From assembly GCA_013696185.1 (NCBI GenBank), contig JACCZA010000005.1, forward strand, positions 1 through 7,113: DNA of 7,113 bases. Reading direction: 5' to 3'. Numbering within the stretch: position 1 is the stretch's first letter; the number at the start of each line of letters is the position of its first letter. Made by a program: the position numbers and the translations under genes. The notes beneath the pieces are model-generated. The model was not told the DNA's origin. It did no database searches and saw nothing but the letters and a program-made list of their open reading frames with translations. The DNA is from Actinomycetota bacterium. GTDB lineage: Bacteria > Actinomycetota > Thermoleophilia > Gaiellales > Gaiellaceae. Of the stretch, positions 1-6,001 are shown piece by piece.

Positions 1-604
1 GCTGCTCGCGCCGGTAGCCGAGCAGGGCGAGGTAGACGACGAGGGTGCCGGTGAAGTTGCCCACGATCAGCCCGAGCGCGCCCTGCTCGAAGCCGACGAC
101 GAGAACGACCGTGGCCGCGACGGTGAAGGCGATGTTGACGAGGCTCGCGGCGAGGAAGCCGAGCGAGCGCTCCTCGACGCGGAAGAGGGCGGTGAGCTGC
201 TCGTAGTTCATCTGCGCCCACAGGCCGACGAAGGCGGCGCGGACGAGGGTGGGGTCGCCGAGCGAGAGTGCCTCCGAGATCGGCCGGGCGAGCAGGAGCC
301 CCGCGGCGAGGCCGAGCGTCGCGGTCGCCATCGTGAACCAGAAGGCGGTGCGCAGGACGACGATCCGCCGTGCCGGCTCCTCCGAGTCGAAGTAGAAGCG
401 GAAGAAGGCGCTCGAGATCCCGCCGCGCAGGATCGTCACGAGGATGGCCGTGAGCGCCACGAGCACGCCGACCGCGCCGAGGGCGGGCGGATCGAGGTAG
501 CGCGTGTAAAGGGGCAGGAGGAAGACGGCGACGATCCGCGAGACGATCCCGCCGAGCCCGTAGATCGCGGAGTGACGCGCGAGCCGCTTCAGCTGCCCGA
601 GCAC
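1..604 (-). CDS. Polysaccharide flippase, Wzx/MOP superfamily (partial, N-terminal part)
   Basis: The first about 201 residues are visible and the rest lies beyond the left edge. The product is an integral membrane protein. It opens with a short basic stretch (VLGQLKRLARHSAIYGLG), then a hydrophobic helix ending in LLPLYTRYLDP. Further hydrophobic segments lie near residues 44-58, 90-107 and 150-195. This opening (basic start, glycine-rich first helix, PLYTRYLxP turn) is typical of oligosaccharide and lipid-linked-sugar flippases, which move undecaprenyl-linked repeat units across the cytoplasmic membrane. The chosen start is the GTG at 604-602, because the protein then begins as relatives do and a G6 run sits 8 bases upstream. 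An in-frame ATG at 685-683 would add 27 low-complexity residues and has GGAAGG only one base away, so it is less likely. It is the last visible gene of the leftward cluster, 167 bases after the glycosyltransferase. Family assignment is firm, but the sugar substrate is unknown. Confidence 0.85.
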   Translation of the reverse strand, partial: MLGQLKRLARHSAIYGLGGIVSRIVAVFLLPLYTRYLDPPALGAVGVLVALTAILVTILRGGISSAFFRFYFDSEEPARRIVVLRTAFWFTMATATLGLAAGLLLARPISEALSLGDPTLVRAAFVGLWAQMNYEQLTALFRVEERSLGFLAASLVNIAFTVAATVVLVVGFEQGALGLIVGNFTGTLVVYLALLGYRREQ

Positions 605-771
605 CTCTAGTGCCCCCCGGCAGAGAGACGGCGGCGCTGAGCCGGCTGCAAACCGGCGCACGCCGTCGTCCTCGGTCGGCCCCATACCTTCCAGGTACGC
701 GGCCTCCCTGCGTCCTTGGCCTGCTCGGTTTTCGCGCGGCTCTGCGGCACCGCATTTCTGCCGGTGAGCAC
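605..771 (-). promoter_or_regulatory. Gene-free, hairpin-rich leader upstream of the flippase gene
   Basis: This is the only long gap in the leftward cluster. It holds two strong hairpins. Hairpin 1 (678-704) has outer arms GGCC/GGCC, one mismatch and a 6-bp inner stem around a 5-base loop. One inner pair is G-U in the minus-strand RNA but A-C in the plus-strand RNA, so the fold favours the leftward transcript. Hairpin 2 (627-667) has GACGGCG/CGCCGTC (7 bp), an asymmetric internal loop, and GCCGG/CCGGC closing a 7-base loop. Nearer the glycosyltransferase, CGGCA/TGCCG (745-749/759-763) and CACCG/CGGTG (748-752/762-766) are mutually exclusive pairings. No clear promoter box or U-rich terminator tail is visible. 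It could be an attenuator, an mRNA-processing or stability element, or an unrecognised riboswitch. GC-rich DNA also folds easily by chance. Confidence 0.35.
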
Positions 772-1704
772 TTACACCCGAGCGTAGAGGTCGAGCAGGC
801 GGTCGGCGACCCGCTCGATGTCGTGCACCCGCTCGACGTAGGCCCTGCTCGCGGCACCGATCCGGCGGCGCTCCTGCGGCAAGGAGACGAGCTCGGCGAG
901 GCGCTCGCGCAGCGTCTCCCTCGTCGCCGGGACGATCGGGACGCGGACGCCGTAGCCCTCCTCGCTCCGCCGCACGGCTTCCTCGCGCAGGTGGCCGACT
1001 ACGGGCTTGGCGAGGGCCATCGCCTCGAGGGCGAAGATGCCGTGCCAGCCGGCGTTCAGCTGGTCGACGACGATGTCCGCGGCGCGGTAGCGCTCCTTGG
1101 CCTCGTCGTGGTGCAGCCCCTCGACGATCTCGAGGTCGGCGTCGAGCCCCGCACAGGCGGCGACTACGTGCTCGGTGCCCTTGCGGGCACGGCTCGAGGG
1201 CGCGTGCACGATCAGCGGCCGGGCGCGCTCGGGCGGCGGCGCCGGCTGGAAGCGCGCCAGGTCGAGCCCGGGCGGGATCACCTCCGCCTCGGGTACCCAG
1301 CGGAGCGCGTCATAGGAGCCGACGACCTGCGCGCCGGCGCGCCTGCCGAAGGCGAGCTCGGCGGGCGTCTTGCCGCGGATGTCCGAGCCCAGGTAGTGGA
1401 AGACGGACTTCTTGCGCAGGGCCCGCAGGATCGGGAACTGCAGCGACTTCGGCACGAGCGTGAGGCCGAAGTAGAAGTGGAAGACGTCGGTCTCGGGCAG
1501 GAGTCGGGCGAGCGCGCGCCACTGCACCGCCTGCCGGCCGAGGAAGCCCGGCGGCCGCGCGAGGTCGAGGTCGGCCTCGGGGTGCAGGCGGTAGCGCTCG
1601 AACACGACGAGCCTCGCGTCGACGCCCCGGCGCCGCAGCGCCTGCACGTTCGCCCACGGGATGCCGGCCGTGTTGACCGGACAGTGGACTACGCGGAGTC
1701 CCAC
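772..1704 (-). CDS. Glycosyltransferase, GT4-like (group 1) family
   Basis: A 310-residue cytoplasmic or membrane-associated GT-B enzyme, predicted to transfer a sugar from a nucleotide donor to a growing glycan. The N-terminal Rossmann half begins VVHCPVNTAG and includes DVFHFYFG near 73-80 and YLGSDIRG near 104-111. The second half starts near residue 162 (LIVHAPSSRARKGTEHV, the usual donor-domain entry with RxxKG). It continues through a predicted nucleotide-sugar site, DQLNAGWHGIFALEAMALAKPVV (split here as DQLNAGWHGIF, 214-224, then ALEAMALAKP, 225-234). The second Glu of the GT4 EX7E motif is E227, but the first position (219) is Gly, so the usual EGFG is GWHG. GTG at 1704 is the start. 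It lies inside the end of the upstream ATP-grasp gene (16-base overlap), with AGGTGG close before it, which suggests translational coupling. Donor and acceptor cannot be read from sequence. Confidence 0.85.
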   Translation of the reverse strand: MGLRVVHCPVNTAGIPWANVQALRRRGVDARLVVFERYRLHPEADLDLARPPGFLGRQAVQWRALARLLPETDVFHFYFGLTLVPKSLQFPILRALRKKSVFHYLGSDIRGKTPAELAFGRRAGAQVVGSYDALRWVPEAEVIPPGLDLARFQPAPPPERARPLIVHAPSSRARKGTEHVVAACAGLDADLEIVEGLHHDEAKERYRAADIVVDQLNAGWHGIFALEAMALAKPVVGHLREEAVRRSEEGYGVRVPIVPATRETLRERLAELVSLPQERRRIGAASRAYVERVHDIERVADRLLDLYARV

Positions 1705-2723
1705 TCCACCTGGTCGAAGTAGCGCAGCGCCACCCGCCCCGGGCGCACCCGCGCGGCGAGGGCGCGGAGCTCCTCCTCCGAGATCTCGCCGAGGGCGTGC
1801 TTGACCCCGAGGTAGGGGAGGTTCAGGTCCTCCTGGTAGACGATCGTCGAGATGCGCGGGTTGATCTCGATCACGTGCTCGCCGACGAGCTGGATGTTGA
1901 AGAAGTGGTCGAGCTCGAGCTCGGCGACGATCCTCGCCGCGGTCTCCATCAGCGCCGGGTCGTCGAGCGTCCTGAAGTACATGGCGAGACCCGCGCGCAT
2001 CGCCTCGCGCGTCTTCGGGTGGCCGAGCAGGATCCGCCCGCCGCGCGCGAAGCCGTCGACCGTGCGCTCCCCGCCCGTCGCGAGCTCCATCACGAGCAGC
2101 TCCGTCTCGTTCTCCCCGAGCAGCTCGACGAGGTCCTCGAGCCGCATGGCCTCCGCCACGCCGGGCCGGTTCGACAGCAGCTGCTCGCGGCGGTCGGCCG
2201 AGGCGGAGAGGACGCGGAAGCCGCGCGAGCCGGAGGAGAAGACGGGCTTCATGCAGACGTCTCGCTCGGGGTAGCCGAGCTCCCGGGCGGCGGCCGCGAC
2301 GGCGTCTCCACCCTGCACGCGGCGCCAGGCCGGCCCGCGCACGCCGATGCGGTCGAGCAGTGCGTAGGTCTCCGCCTTGTCGTTCGAGCGGCGGATCGCC
2401 TCGGGCGCCGAGACGAGGAGAGCGGCGACGCCGTCGAAGAGCTCCCGCGCCTCCGCGAGCGAGAGCAGGTCGTACGAGGACTGGGGCAGGACGGCGTCCA
2501 CGCCCTCCCGGCGGCAGAGATCGAGCACCGCCTCGGCGAAGCCGGGGTCCGAGCCGGCCGGAACGACGTGGAAGGCGTCGCAGAGGTGGCGGCCGATCGC
2601 CCGCTCGGACATGCCCGTCCCGACCAGGCGGAGCGTGCGCTCGCCGTTCTCTCGCAGCGCGCGCAGCAGGGCAGCCGTTCCCGGGGCGCCGGAGGCGGTG
2701 ACGAGGACCGTCAGCTCCCTCAC
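1689..2723 (-). CDS. ATP-grasp ligase 2, carbamoyl-phosphate-synthase-like
   Basis: A 344-residue enzyme predicted to activate a carboxylate as acyl phosphate with ATP and pass it to an amine, thiol or similar nucleophile. Domains in order: an N-terminal Rossmann-like pre-ATP-grasp domain (TVLVTASGAPGT, residues 5-16; DAVLPQSSYD, 76-85); the hinge SNDKAETYALLDRIGV (113-128), as in CarB and PylC; the ATP-binding KPVFSSGSRGF (159-169); ELATGGERTVDG (213-224); and the metal-binding FNIQL...VIEINPRIS (275-291), with E286, N288 and R290. The CarB-like EINPR ending separates it from the other ATP-grasp gene in this operon. GTG at 2723 is chosen because it forms a GTGA overlap with the deacetylase stop and puts the Rossmann strand at residue 5. 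An in-frame ATG at 2858 would add 45 Pro/Arg-rich residues that lie in the deacetylase gene. Its substrate is unknown; amide-bond formation on a cell-surface sugar is an inference from context. Confidence 0.85.
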   Translation of the reverse strand: MRELTVLVTASGAPGTAALLRALRENGERTLRLVGTGMSERAIGRHLCDAFHVVPAGSDPGFAEAVLDLCRREGVDAVLPQSSYDLLSLAEARELFDGVAALLVSAPEAIRRSNDKAETYALLDRIGVRGPAWRRVQGGDAVAAAARELGYPERDVCMKPVFSSGSRGFRVLSASADRREQLLSNRPGVAEAMRLEDLVELLGENETELLVMELATGGERTVDGFARGGRILLGHPKTREAMRAGLAMYFRTLDDPALMETAARIVAELELDHFFNIQLVGEHVIEINPRISTIVYQEDLNLPYLGVKHALGEISEEELRALAARVRPGRVALRYFDQVEWDSA

Positions 2724-3361
2724 GAGAGGTCGATCCGATCCTCGGCGAGGTGGCGCAGGCGTAGCTCGCGCTCCGCCTCCAGGAAGGCGAGCATGGTCTG
2801 GCGCATCGTCTCGCCCGGGTAGACCCAGATCTCCGGGTGCACGAGGAGCTGGAGCCACTCGAAGCTCCTCGCCTGGAGCTCCTCGTGCGGACAGCCGGAG
2901 CGCCAGGCGTGGTTCGAGTCGGAGCGATAGGTCTCCGGCGAGAAGAAGCGCGGCTCCATCACGTTGGCTGCACCCTCGACCGAGGCGGACATGTAGTCGG
3001 GATCGGGGTTGTGCCAGGCGAGCACGGGATCGAAGCGCCCGTCGAGCTCGGCTCGCGGGTAGCGCGCGTGCAGGCCGACCGCGTGGCCGAGCTCGCGCAG
3101 CCGCGCGAGGGCGCGCTCTCCGGGCGGCGAGGCGAGGTTGTAGAAGACGCTGTCTCGCATCAGGAAGTAGGTCGCGCGCGCTCCCGCCCCGGCCTCGAGC
3201 TCGGCGAGCTCGAGCGCGGCCTCGAGCGAGAGGTCGACGTCGTGGCGCAGCAGGAGGTCGCCCGGCTGCGGGTCGCTCTCGAACGAGGCGAAGCGGTAGC
3301 CGCCGCGCGCCGCGGCGGCGAGCAGCTCGCTGTAGTGCTCGAGGTCGAAGCTGCAGGTCAC
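2720..3361 (-). CDS. Polysaccharide deacetylase-like (NodB-fold) protein
   Basis: A 213-residue protein with no signal peptide, so it probably acts in the cytoplasm on a lipid- or nucleotide-linked sugar, or has lost classical activity. The NodB-like signatures are LLLRHDVDLSLE (residues 36-47), with D41 and D43 in place of the usual TFDDG; ATYFLM (63-68); GHAVGLH (92-98), a variant of the H-S/T-x-x-H metal motif; WHNP (116-119); YRSDSNHAW (145-153); and LLVHPEIW (172-179). HDVD plus GHxxGLH plus LLVHPExW marks the divergent deacetylase-like branch found in polysaccharide clusters. GTG at 3361 overlaps the stop of ATP-grasp 1 by GTGA, and its own stop overlaps the start of ATP-grasp 2 in the same way, so the three are very likely translated as a coupled set. 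It is shorter than many deacetylases of this family. Hydrolysis of an N-acetyl group is the family expectation, not proven here. Confidence 0.8.
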   Translation of the reverse strand: MTCSFDLEHYSELLAAAARGGYRFASFESDPQPGDLLLRHDVDLSLEAALELAELEAGAGARATYFLMRDSVFYNLASPPGERALARLRELGHAVGLHARYPRAELDGRFDPVLAWHNPDPDYMSASVEGAANVMEPRFFSPETYRSDSNHAWRSGCPHEELQARSFEWLQLLVHPEIWVYPGETMRQTMLAFLEAERELRLRHLAEDRIDLS

Positions 3362-4566
3362 TCGACGTCCACGTCGAGGAGCGTGGCTGCAGCCTCCGCC
3401 CGCTCGAGCGCGTCGTCGTTCGTGTCGCCGACAGCGATCACGTAGCCGCGGCGGTCGCCGTCGAGCCGCACCGGCCGGATCGTCTCGCCGCGTGTCAGGA
3501 ACACGTCGGCCTGCACCACGCCCGGAAACGCCAGCACCCGCTCGAGGCCGCTCCAGCCGCGCACCCGTCCCGTCGGCAGCGGCCCCGGCTCGGCGGTCAG
3601 GAAGCGGATCGCGAGCGGCCGGCGGTAGCGGGGGAAGGCGAGCTCGTCCGGCACCTCGACGCCGAGGGCCTGGCGCAGCGCGATCTCGACGAGGTCGAGG
3701 CCGATCGCGTGCCGCGCGAGGTCCGCCATCTGGCCGCCCGGGATCCGCGCCGCCACCTCGATCACCCGCACGCTGCCGTCCGCGGAGACGAGGAGCTGCG
3801 GAAAGGCGATCCCGTCGCGCAGGCCGAGCGCCCGCACCGCGCGCGAGACGACGTGCTCCGCCTCCGCCAGCACGTCCTCGTCCAGGTGGGCCGGGTACAC
3901 GTGGATCCAACCGACGCCGAAGCCGATACCGGCCGGCCGCAGCCGATCGGAGAGCGTCAGCGGCACCACCTCCCCGCCTCGCGCAAGCGCGAGCCCGTTC
4001 AGCTCGAGCGCCTCGTGGAAGCTCTCGACGATCGCCTCGCCCGTGGGCGAGTCGGCGAGCGCCGCGTGCAGGTGCGCGTCGAGGTCGTCCTCGGATGCGA
4101 GGCGGAAGACGCCGCGCTGGCCGCCGGAGTCCGCCGGCTTCAGCACCGCCGGCAGGCCGACCGTCTCGAGCGCGTGCCGCCCCTCGCGCAGCGTCCGCAC
4201 AGACGCGAAGCGCGGCTGCGGCACCCCCGCCTCGGCCAGGCGGCGGCGCATCGCGACCTTGTGCGTCATCGCGTGCGCCGTCTCGCTGCCGATCCCCGGC
4301 AGGTCGAGCGCCTCGGCCACCGCCGCGACGACGGGCACCGCCCGGTCGGCCGAGACGGTCAGGACACCCGCCACGCCCTCGCGCCGCCCGATCCGGGTCA
4401 CGGCGGAGACGTCGCTGAAGTCGACGGTCTCGGCCACGTCTGCCTCGGCGAGTCCCGGCGCCTCCGGGTTGCGGTCGACGGCGACGACGCGCACGCCGAG
4501 CTCCCGGGCGCGGACGATGGCGCGGCGCTGGTGGCGCCCCGCGCCGACGAAGAGGACGCTCCTCAC
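3358..4566 (-). CDS. ATP-grasp ligase 1, biotin-carboxylase/PurK-like architecture
   Basis: A 402-residue enzyme with the full three-part ATP-grasp layout. The pre-ATP-grasp Rossmann domain starts SVLFVGAGRHQRRAI (3-17) and has AVDRNPEAPG at 29-38. The linker THKVAMRRRLAEAGVPQPRF (101-120) stands where relatives have DKxxxR. The ATP-binding core has VLKPADSGGQRGV (141-153) and FHEALELNG (183-191). The metal site is FPQLLVSADGSVRVIEVAARIPGG (FPQLL at 255-259, VIEVAARIPGG at 268-278), where EVAAR replaces EINPR. A C-terminal lid-like domain begins about 316 (PLAIRFLTAEPG). The EVAAR-GG signature is common among carboxylate-amine ligases such as L-amino-acid ligases. It starts at a GTG with no Shine-Dalgarno sequence, 8 bases after a TAGCAT box, so it is probably leaderless and opens the four-gene operon. 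The substrate is unknown. Confidence 0.85.
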   Translation of the reverse strand: MRSVLFVGAGRHQRRAIVRARELGVRVVAVDRNPEAPGLAEADVAETVDFSDVSAVTRIGRREGVAGVLTVSADRAVPVVAAVAEALDLPGIGSETAHAMTHKVAMRRRLAEAGVPQPRFASVRTLREGRHALETVGLPAVLKPADSGGQRGVFRLASEDDLDAHLHAALADSPTGEAIVESFHEALELNGLALARGGEVVPLTLSDRLRPAGIGFGVGWIHVYPAHLDEDVLAEAEHVVSRAVRALGLRDGIAFPQLLVSADGSVRVIEVAARIPGGQMADLARHAIGLDLVEIALRQALGVEVPDELAFPRYRRPLAIRFLTAEPGPLPTGRVRGWSGLERVLAFPGVVQADVFLTRGETIRPVRLDGDRRGYVIAVGDTNDDALERAEAAATLLDVDVE

Positions 4567-4574
4567 GGAGCGCG

Positions 4575-4580
4575 ATGCTA
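4575..4580 (-). promoter_or_regulatory. Candidate -10 box for the ATP-grasp/deacetylase/glycosyltransferase operon
   Basis: On the minus strand TAGCAT matches TAnnnT and is followed by 8 bases and then the GTG of ATP-grasp ligase 1. No ribosome-binding sequence precedes that GTG. The spacing fits a transcript that begins at the start codon, as in many actinobacterial leaderless genes. No convincing -35 hexamer is visible. Confidence 0.45.
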
Positions 4581-4588
4581 GTGCACTA
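4579..4588. repeat. Perfect 10-bp palindrome TAGTGCACTA
   Basis: The palindrome covers the TAG stop codon of the SSI-like gene (4588-4586) and overlaps by two bases the -10 box that serves the ATP-grasp operon. A dimeric regulator binding here would block that promoter. It is short, so chance remains possible. Confidence 0.35.
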
Positions 4589-4999
4589 CGCCGGGGCGGC
4601 CGGCGTCCCCGGCAGCAGGAAGCGGTGCCTGTCCCAGCGGGCGATCCGGCACCCGTCGGTGCGATCGAAGCGGGCGCGCACCGGCCGGCCCGCGAAGGTG
4701 CCCGTCACGAGCGCCTCCGAGGGGCCGCGGTACAGCTGCGTGCAGGCCATCGTCCTCGGCACGGGAGCGAAGGCCCGCCTCAGGCGCCCGAGCGCCTCGC
4801 AGGCACGCCGCGCGCGCGGCAGGGTGCCGCCCGCGGGGTTGCAGCGGAGGGTGTACCGCCTGGTGGGGCGCTTGCCCACGCCCTGCGGCCAGAGCGTGAT
4901 CCGCAGCTCCGTGGCGCTCTCGGCAGCCGAGCCCTCCTCCGCGCCGCAGCCGCCGGCGACGGCCGCGAGCAGGAGTCCGGCCAGAGCGAGCGCGCGCAT
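4586..4999 (-). CDS. SSI-family (subtilisin-inhibitor-like) secreted or lipid-anchored protein
   Basis: A 137-residue precursor. Residues 1-17 (MRALALAGLLLAAVAGG) form a hydrophobic export signal followed by Cys18. The AGGC context is a weak lipobox, so it may be a lipoprotein or simply secreted. The mature part has the four cysteines of the Streptomyces subtilisin inhibitor fold (C53, C67, C86, C117) in the right order. The surrounding pattern also fits: YTLRCNPAGGTLP (49-61), RRACEAL (64-70), CTQLYRGPSEALVTGTFAGRPV (C86 to V107) and DRTDGCRIARWD (112-123). In SSI the residues after the third Cys form the protease-binding loop, and here the aligned P1 residue is Gln88, unlike the Met or Lys of known inhibitors. 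ATG at 4999 has no spaced Shine-Dalgarno sequence and follows a TACCCT box by 7 bases, suggesting leaderless translation. It is divergent from the SDR gene. Role: a protease inhibitor or a fold relative with another job. It has no obvious link to glycan synthesis. Confidence 0.8.
   Translation of the reverse strand: MRALALAGLLLAAVAGGCGAEEGSAAESATELRITLWPQGVGKRPTRRYTLRCNPAGGTLPRARRACEALGRLRRAFAPVPRTMACTQLYRGPSEALVTGTFAGRPVRARFDRTDGCRIARWDRHRFLLPGTPAAPA
4590..4613 (-). terminator. Possible U-less intrinsic terminator at the end of the SSI-like gene
   Basis: GCCGGGG and CCCCGGC form a perfect 7-bp GC stem with a 10-base loop that is itself GC-rich. It sits in the last codons of the SSI-like gene, just before its stop and the next gene's promoter box. 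There is no T-run after it in the leftward direction. Actinobacterial terminators often lack one, so this is only a suggestion that the SSI-like gene ends its own transcript here. Confidence 0.3.
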
Positions 5000-5006
5000 C
5001 TCTCGA

Positions 5007-5012
5007 AGGGTA
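5007..5012 (-). promoter_or_regulatory. Candidate -10 box (TACCCT) for the SSI-like gene
   Basis: On the minus strand TACCCT is followed by seven bases and the ATG at 4999. GAGAG abuts the ATG directly, too close to act as a normal ribosome-binding site. The layout fits a leaderless start. No good -35 element is seen. Confidence 0.4.
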
Positions 5013-5017
5013 CGCCG

Positions 5018-5023
5018 TAGACT
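5018..5023 (+). promoter_or_regulatory. Candidate -10 box (TAGACT) for the SDR/aminotransferase operon
   Basis: TAGACT is followed by six bases and the GTG at 5030, with no Shine-Dalgarno sequence between. It lies only five bases from the oppositely directed TACCCT box, so the two promoters face away from each other in a very compact divergent region and probably compete or share control. Confidence 0.45.
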
Positions 5024-5029
5024 CGAGCG

Positions 5030-6001
5030 GTGGCACTCGCGGGCAAGCGGATCTTCGTCACGGGAGGAGCCGGCTTCATCGGCACGACGCTCGCACGGCG
5101 ACTCGTCGAGCAGAACACGATCGTGGCGCTCGACAACCTCCACCGCGACGCTCTGCGGGGCACCGAGCTGGCCGACCATCCGAACTTCGAGCTCCACGAG
5201 GGGGACGTCCTCGACGCCGACCTCGTGCGCGAGCTCGCCGCGGGCGCGACCCACGTCGTCCACTGCGCCGCGATCGCCGGCGTCGATACCGTGCTCGAGA
5301 GCCCGGTGCGGACGATGCGGGTCAACCTGATCGGCACCTACAACGTGCTCGAGGCCGCCCACGCGACGCGCGACACGCTCGAGCGGCTGATCGAGTTCTC
5401 GACGAGCGAGGTCTTCGGCCAGTACGCCTTCAACGTCCACGAGGGGCAGGTGACGACGACCGGGTCGGTCGGGGAGGCCCGCTGGACCTACGCGGTGTCG
5501 AAGCTCGCCGGCGAGCACATGGCGCACGCCTACCACGACGAGCTCGGGCTCCCGGCCGTCTCGGTGCGCCCGTTCAACGTCTTCGGGCCGGGCCAGATCG
5601 GCGGCGGCGCCATCCGCGCCTTCATCGAGGCGGCGCTCGAGGGGCGTGACCTCGTCGTCCGCGGCGACGGCTCCCAGATCCGGGCGTGGTGCTACGTCGA
5701 CGACATGGTGGCGGGCGTGCTCCTGGCACTCGAGCACCCGGCTGCCGTCGGGCAGAGCTTCAACATCGGCAACAAGCGCTCGACGGTGACGATCTACGAC
5801 CTCGCGCAGCGCATCAAGCGGCTCACCGGCGCGCCGAGCGCGCTCGTCTTCGAGCCACACCGCTCGGTCGACGTCGAGCTGCGCATCCCGAACGTGGACA
5901 AGGCACGGGAGCTGCTCGGCTTCGAGGCGAAGGTCGACCTCGACGAGGGACTCGCCCGCACGATCGCCTGGTACCGCTCCCGGCAGCCGGCGCCGGCGTG
6001 A
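5030..6001 (+). CDS. NAD-dependent sugar epimerase/dehydratase (extended SDR)
   Basis: A 323-residue extended short-chain dehydrogenase acting on a nucleotide sugar. The dinucleotide-binding motif is TGGAGFIGT (11-19), with D35 (LDNLH) at the end of the second strand to hold the NAD ribose. Other landmarks are GDVLDADLV (58-66), HCAAIAGV (78-85), the substrate strand FSTSEVFG (123-130), the catalytic pair Y154 and K158 (TYAVSKLAGEH), RPFNVFGPGQ in the sugar-binding region, and RAWCYVDDM near 220. Length and motifs are full. STSEVFG and FGPGQ are shared by UDP-glucose epimerases, 4,6-dehydratases and UDP-glucuronate decarboxylases, so the exact reaction is open. The overlapping aminotransferase makes a keto-sugar-forming 4,6-dehydratase attractive. 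GTG at 5030 places the Rossmann motif at residue 11 as expected. It is probably leaderless. Confidence 0.9.
   Translation: MALAGKRIFVTGGAGFIGTTLARRLVEQNTIVALDNLHRDALRGTELADHPNFELHEGDVLDADLVRELAAGATHVVHCAAIAGVDTVLESPVRTMRVNLIGTYNVLEAAHATRDTLERLIEFSTSEVFGQYAFNVHEGQVTTTGSVGEARWTYAVSKLAGEHMAHAYHDELGLPAVSVRPFNVFGPGQIGGGAIRAFIEAALEGRDLVVRGDGSQIRAWCYVDDMVAGVLLALEHPAAVGQSFNIGNKRSTVTIYDLAQRIKRLTGAPSALVFEPHRSVDVELRIPNVDKARELLGFEAKVDLDEGLARTIAWYRSRQPAPA

Noticed and set aside
634..667. tRNA-Cys-like anticodon arm (GCCGG, loop CTGCAAA, CCGGC)
   Set aside because: The stem and GCA anticodon look right, but there is no TTCRA T-loop, no D-arm and no 7-bp acceptor stem at tRNA spacing.
670..735. Resemblance of the leader to a c-di-GMP-I (GEMM) riboswitch (GGACGCA and GGTATGGGGCCGACCGAGG on the minus strand)
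   Set aside because: The pieces are in order, but the GGCAAACC element, GAAA tetraloop and GCAAAGCC core do not fit. An Infernal search with the Rfam model RF01051 would settle it; a score above the family threshold would revive the idea.
610..1722. Long plus-strand open frame (370 codons) opposite the glycosyltransferase
   Set aside because: Its translation is Arg/Pro/Val/Asp-rich with no domain, and it mirrors the minus-strand gene that has clear GT4 motifs. High GC makes antisense frames long.
3362..3910. N-terminal extension of the deacetylase-like gene to 3910
   Set aside because: The extension is Arg/Gly/Pro-rich, lies inside ATP-grasp 1 in another frame, and the GTG at 3361 gives the usual coupled GTGA overlap.
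2377..4581. Very long plus-strand open frame (734 codons) spanning three minus-strand genes
   Set aside because: Its low-complexity Arg/Ala translation crosses the boundaries of three genes with conserved motifs on the other strand. It is an antisense shadow despite its length.
5000..5860. Upstream extension of the SSI-like gene to an ATG at 5860
   Set aside because: The added about 287 residues are antisense to the SDR and carry no motif, while the ATG at 4999 starts directly with a signal segment.
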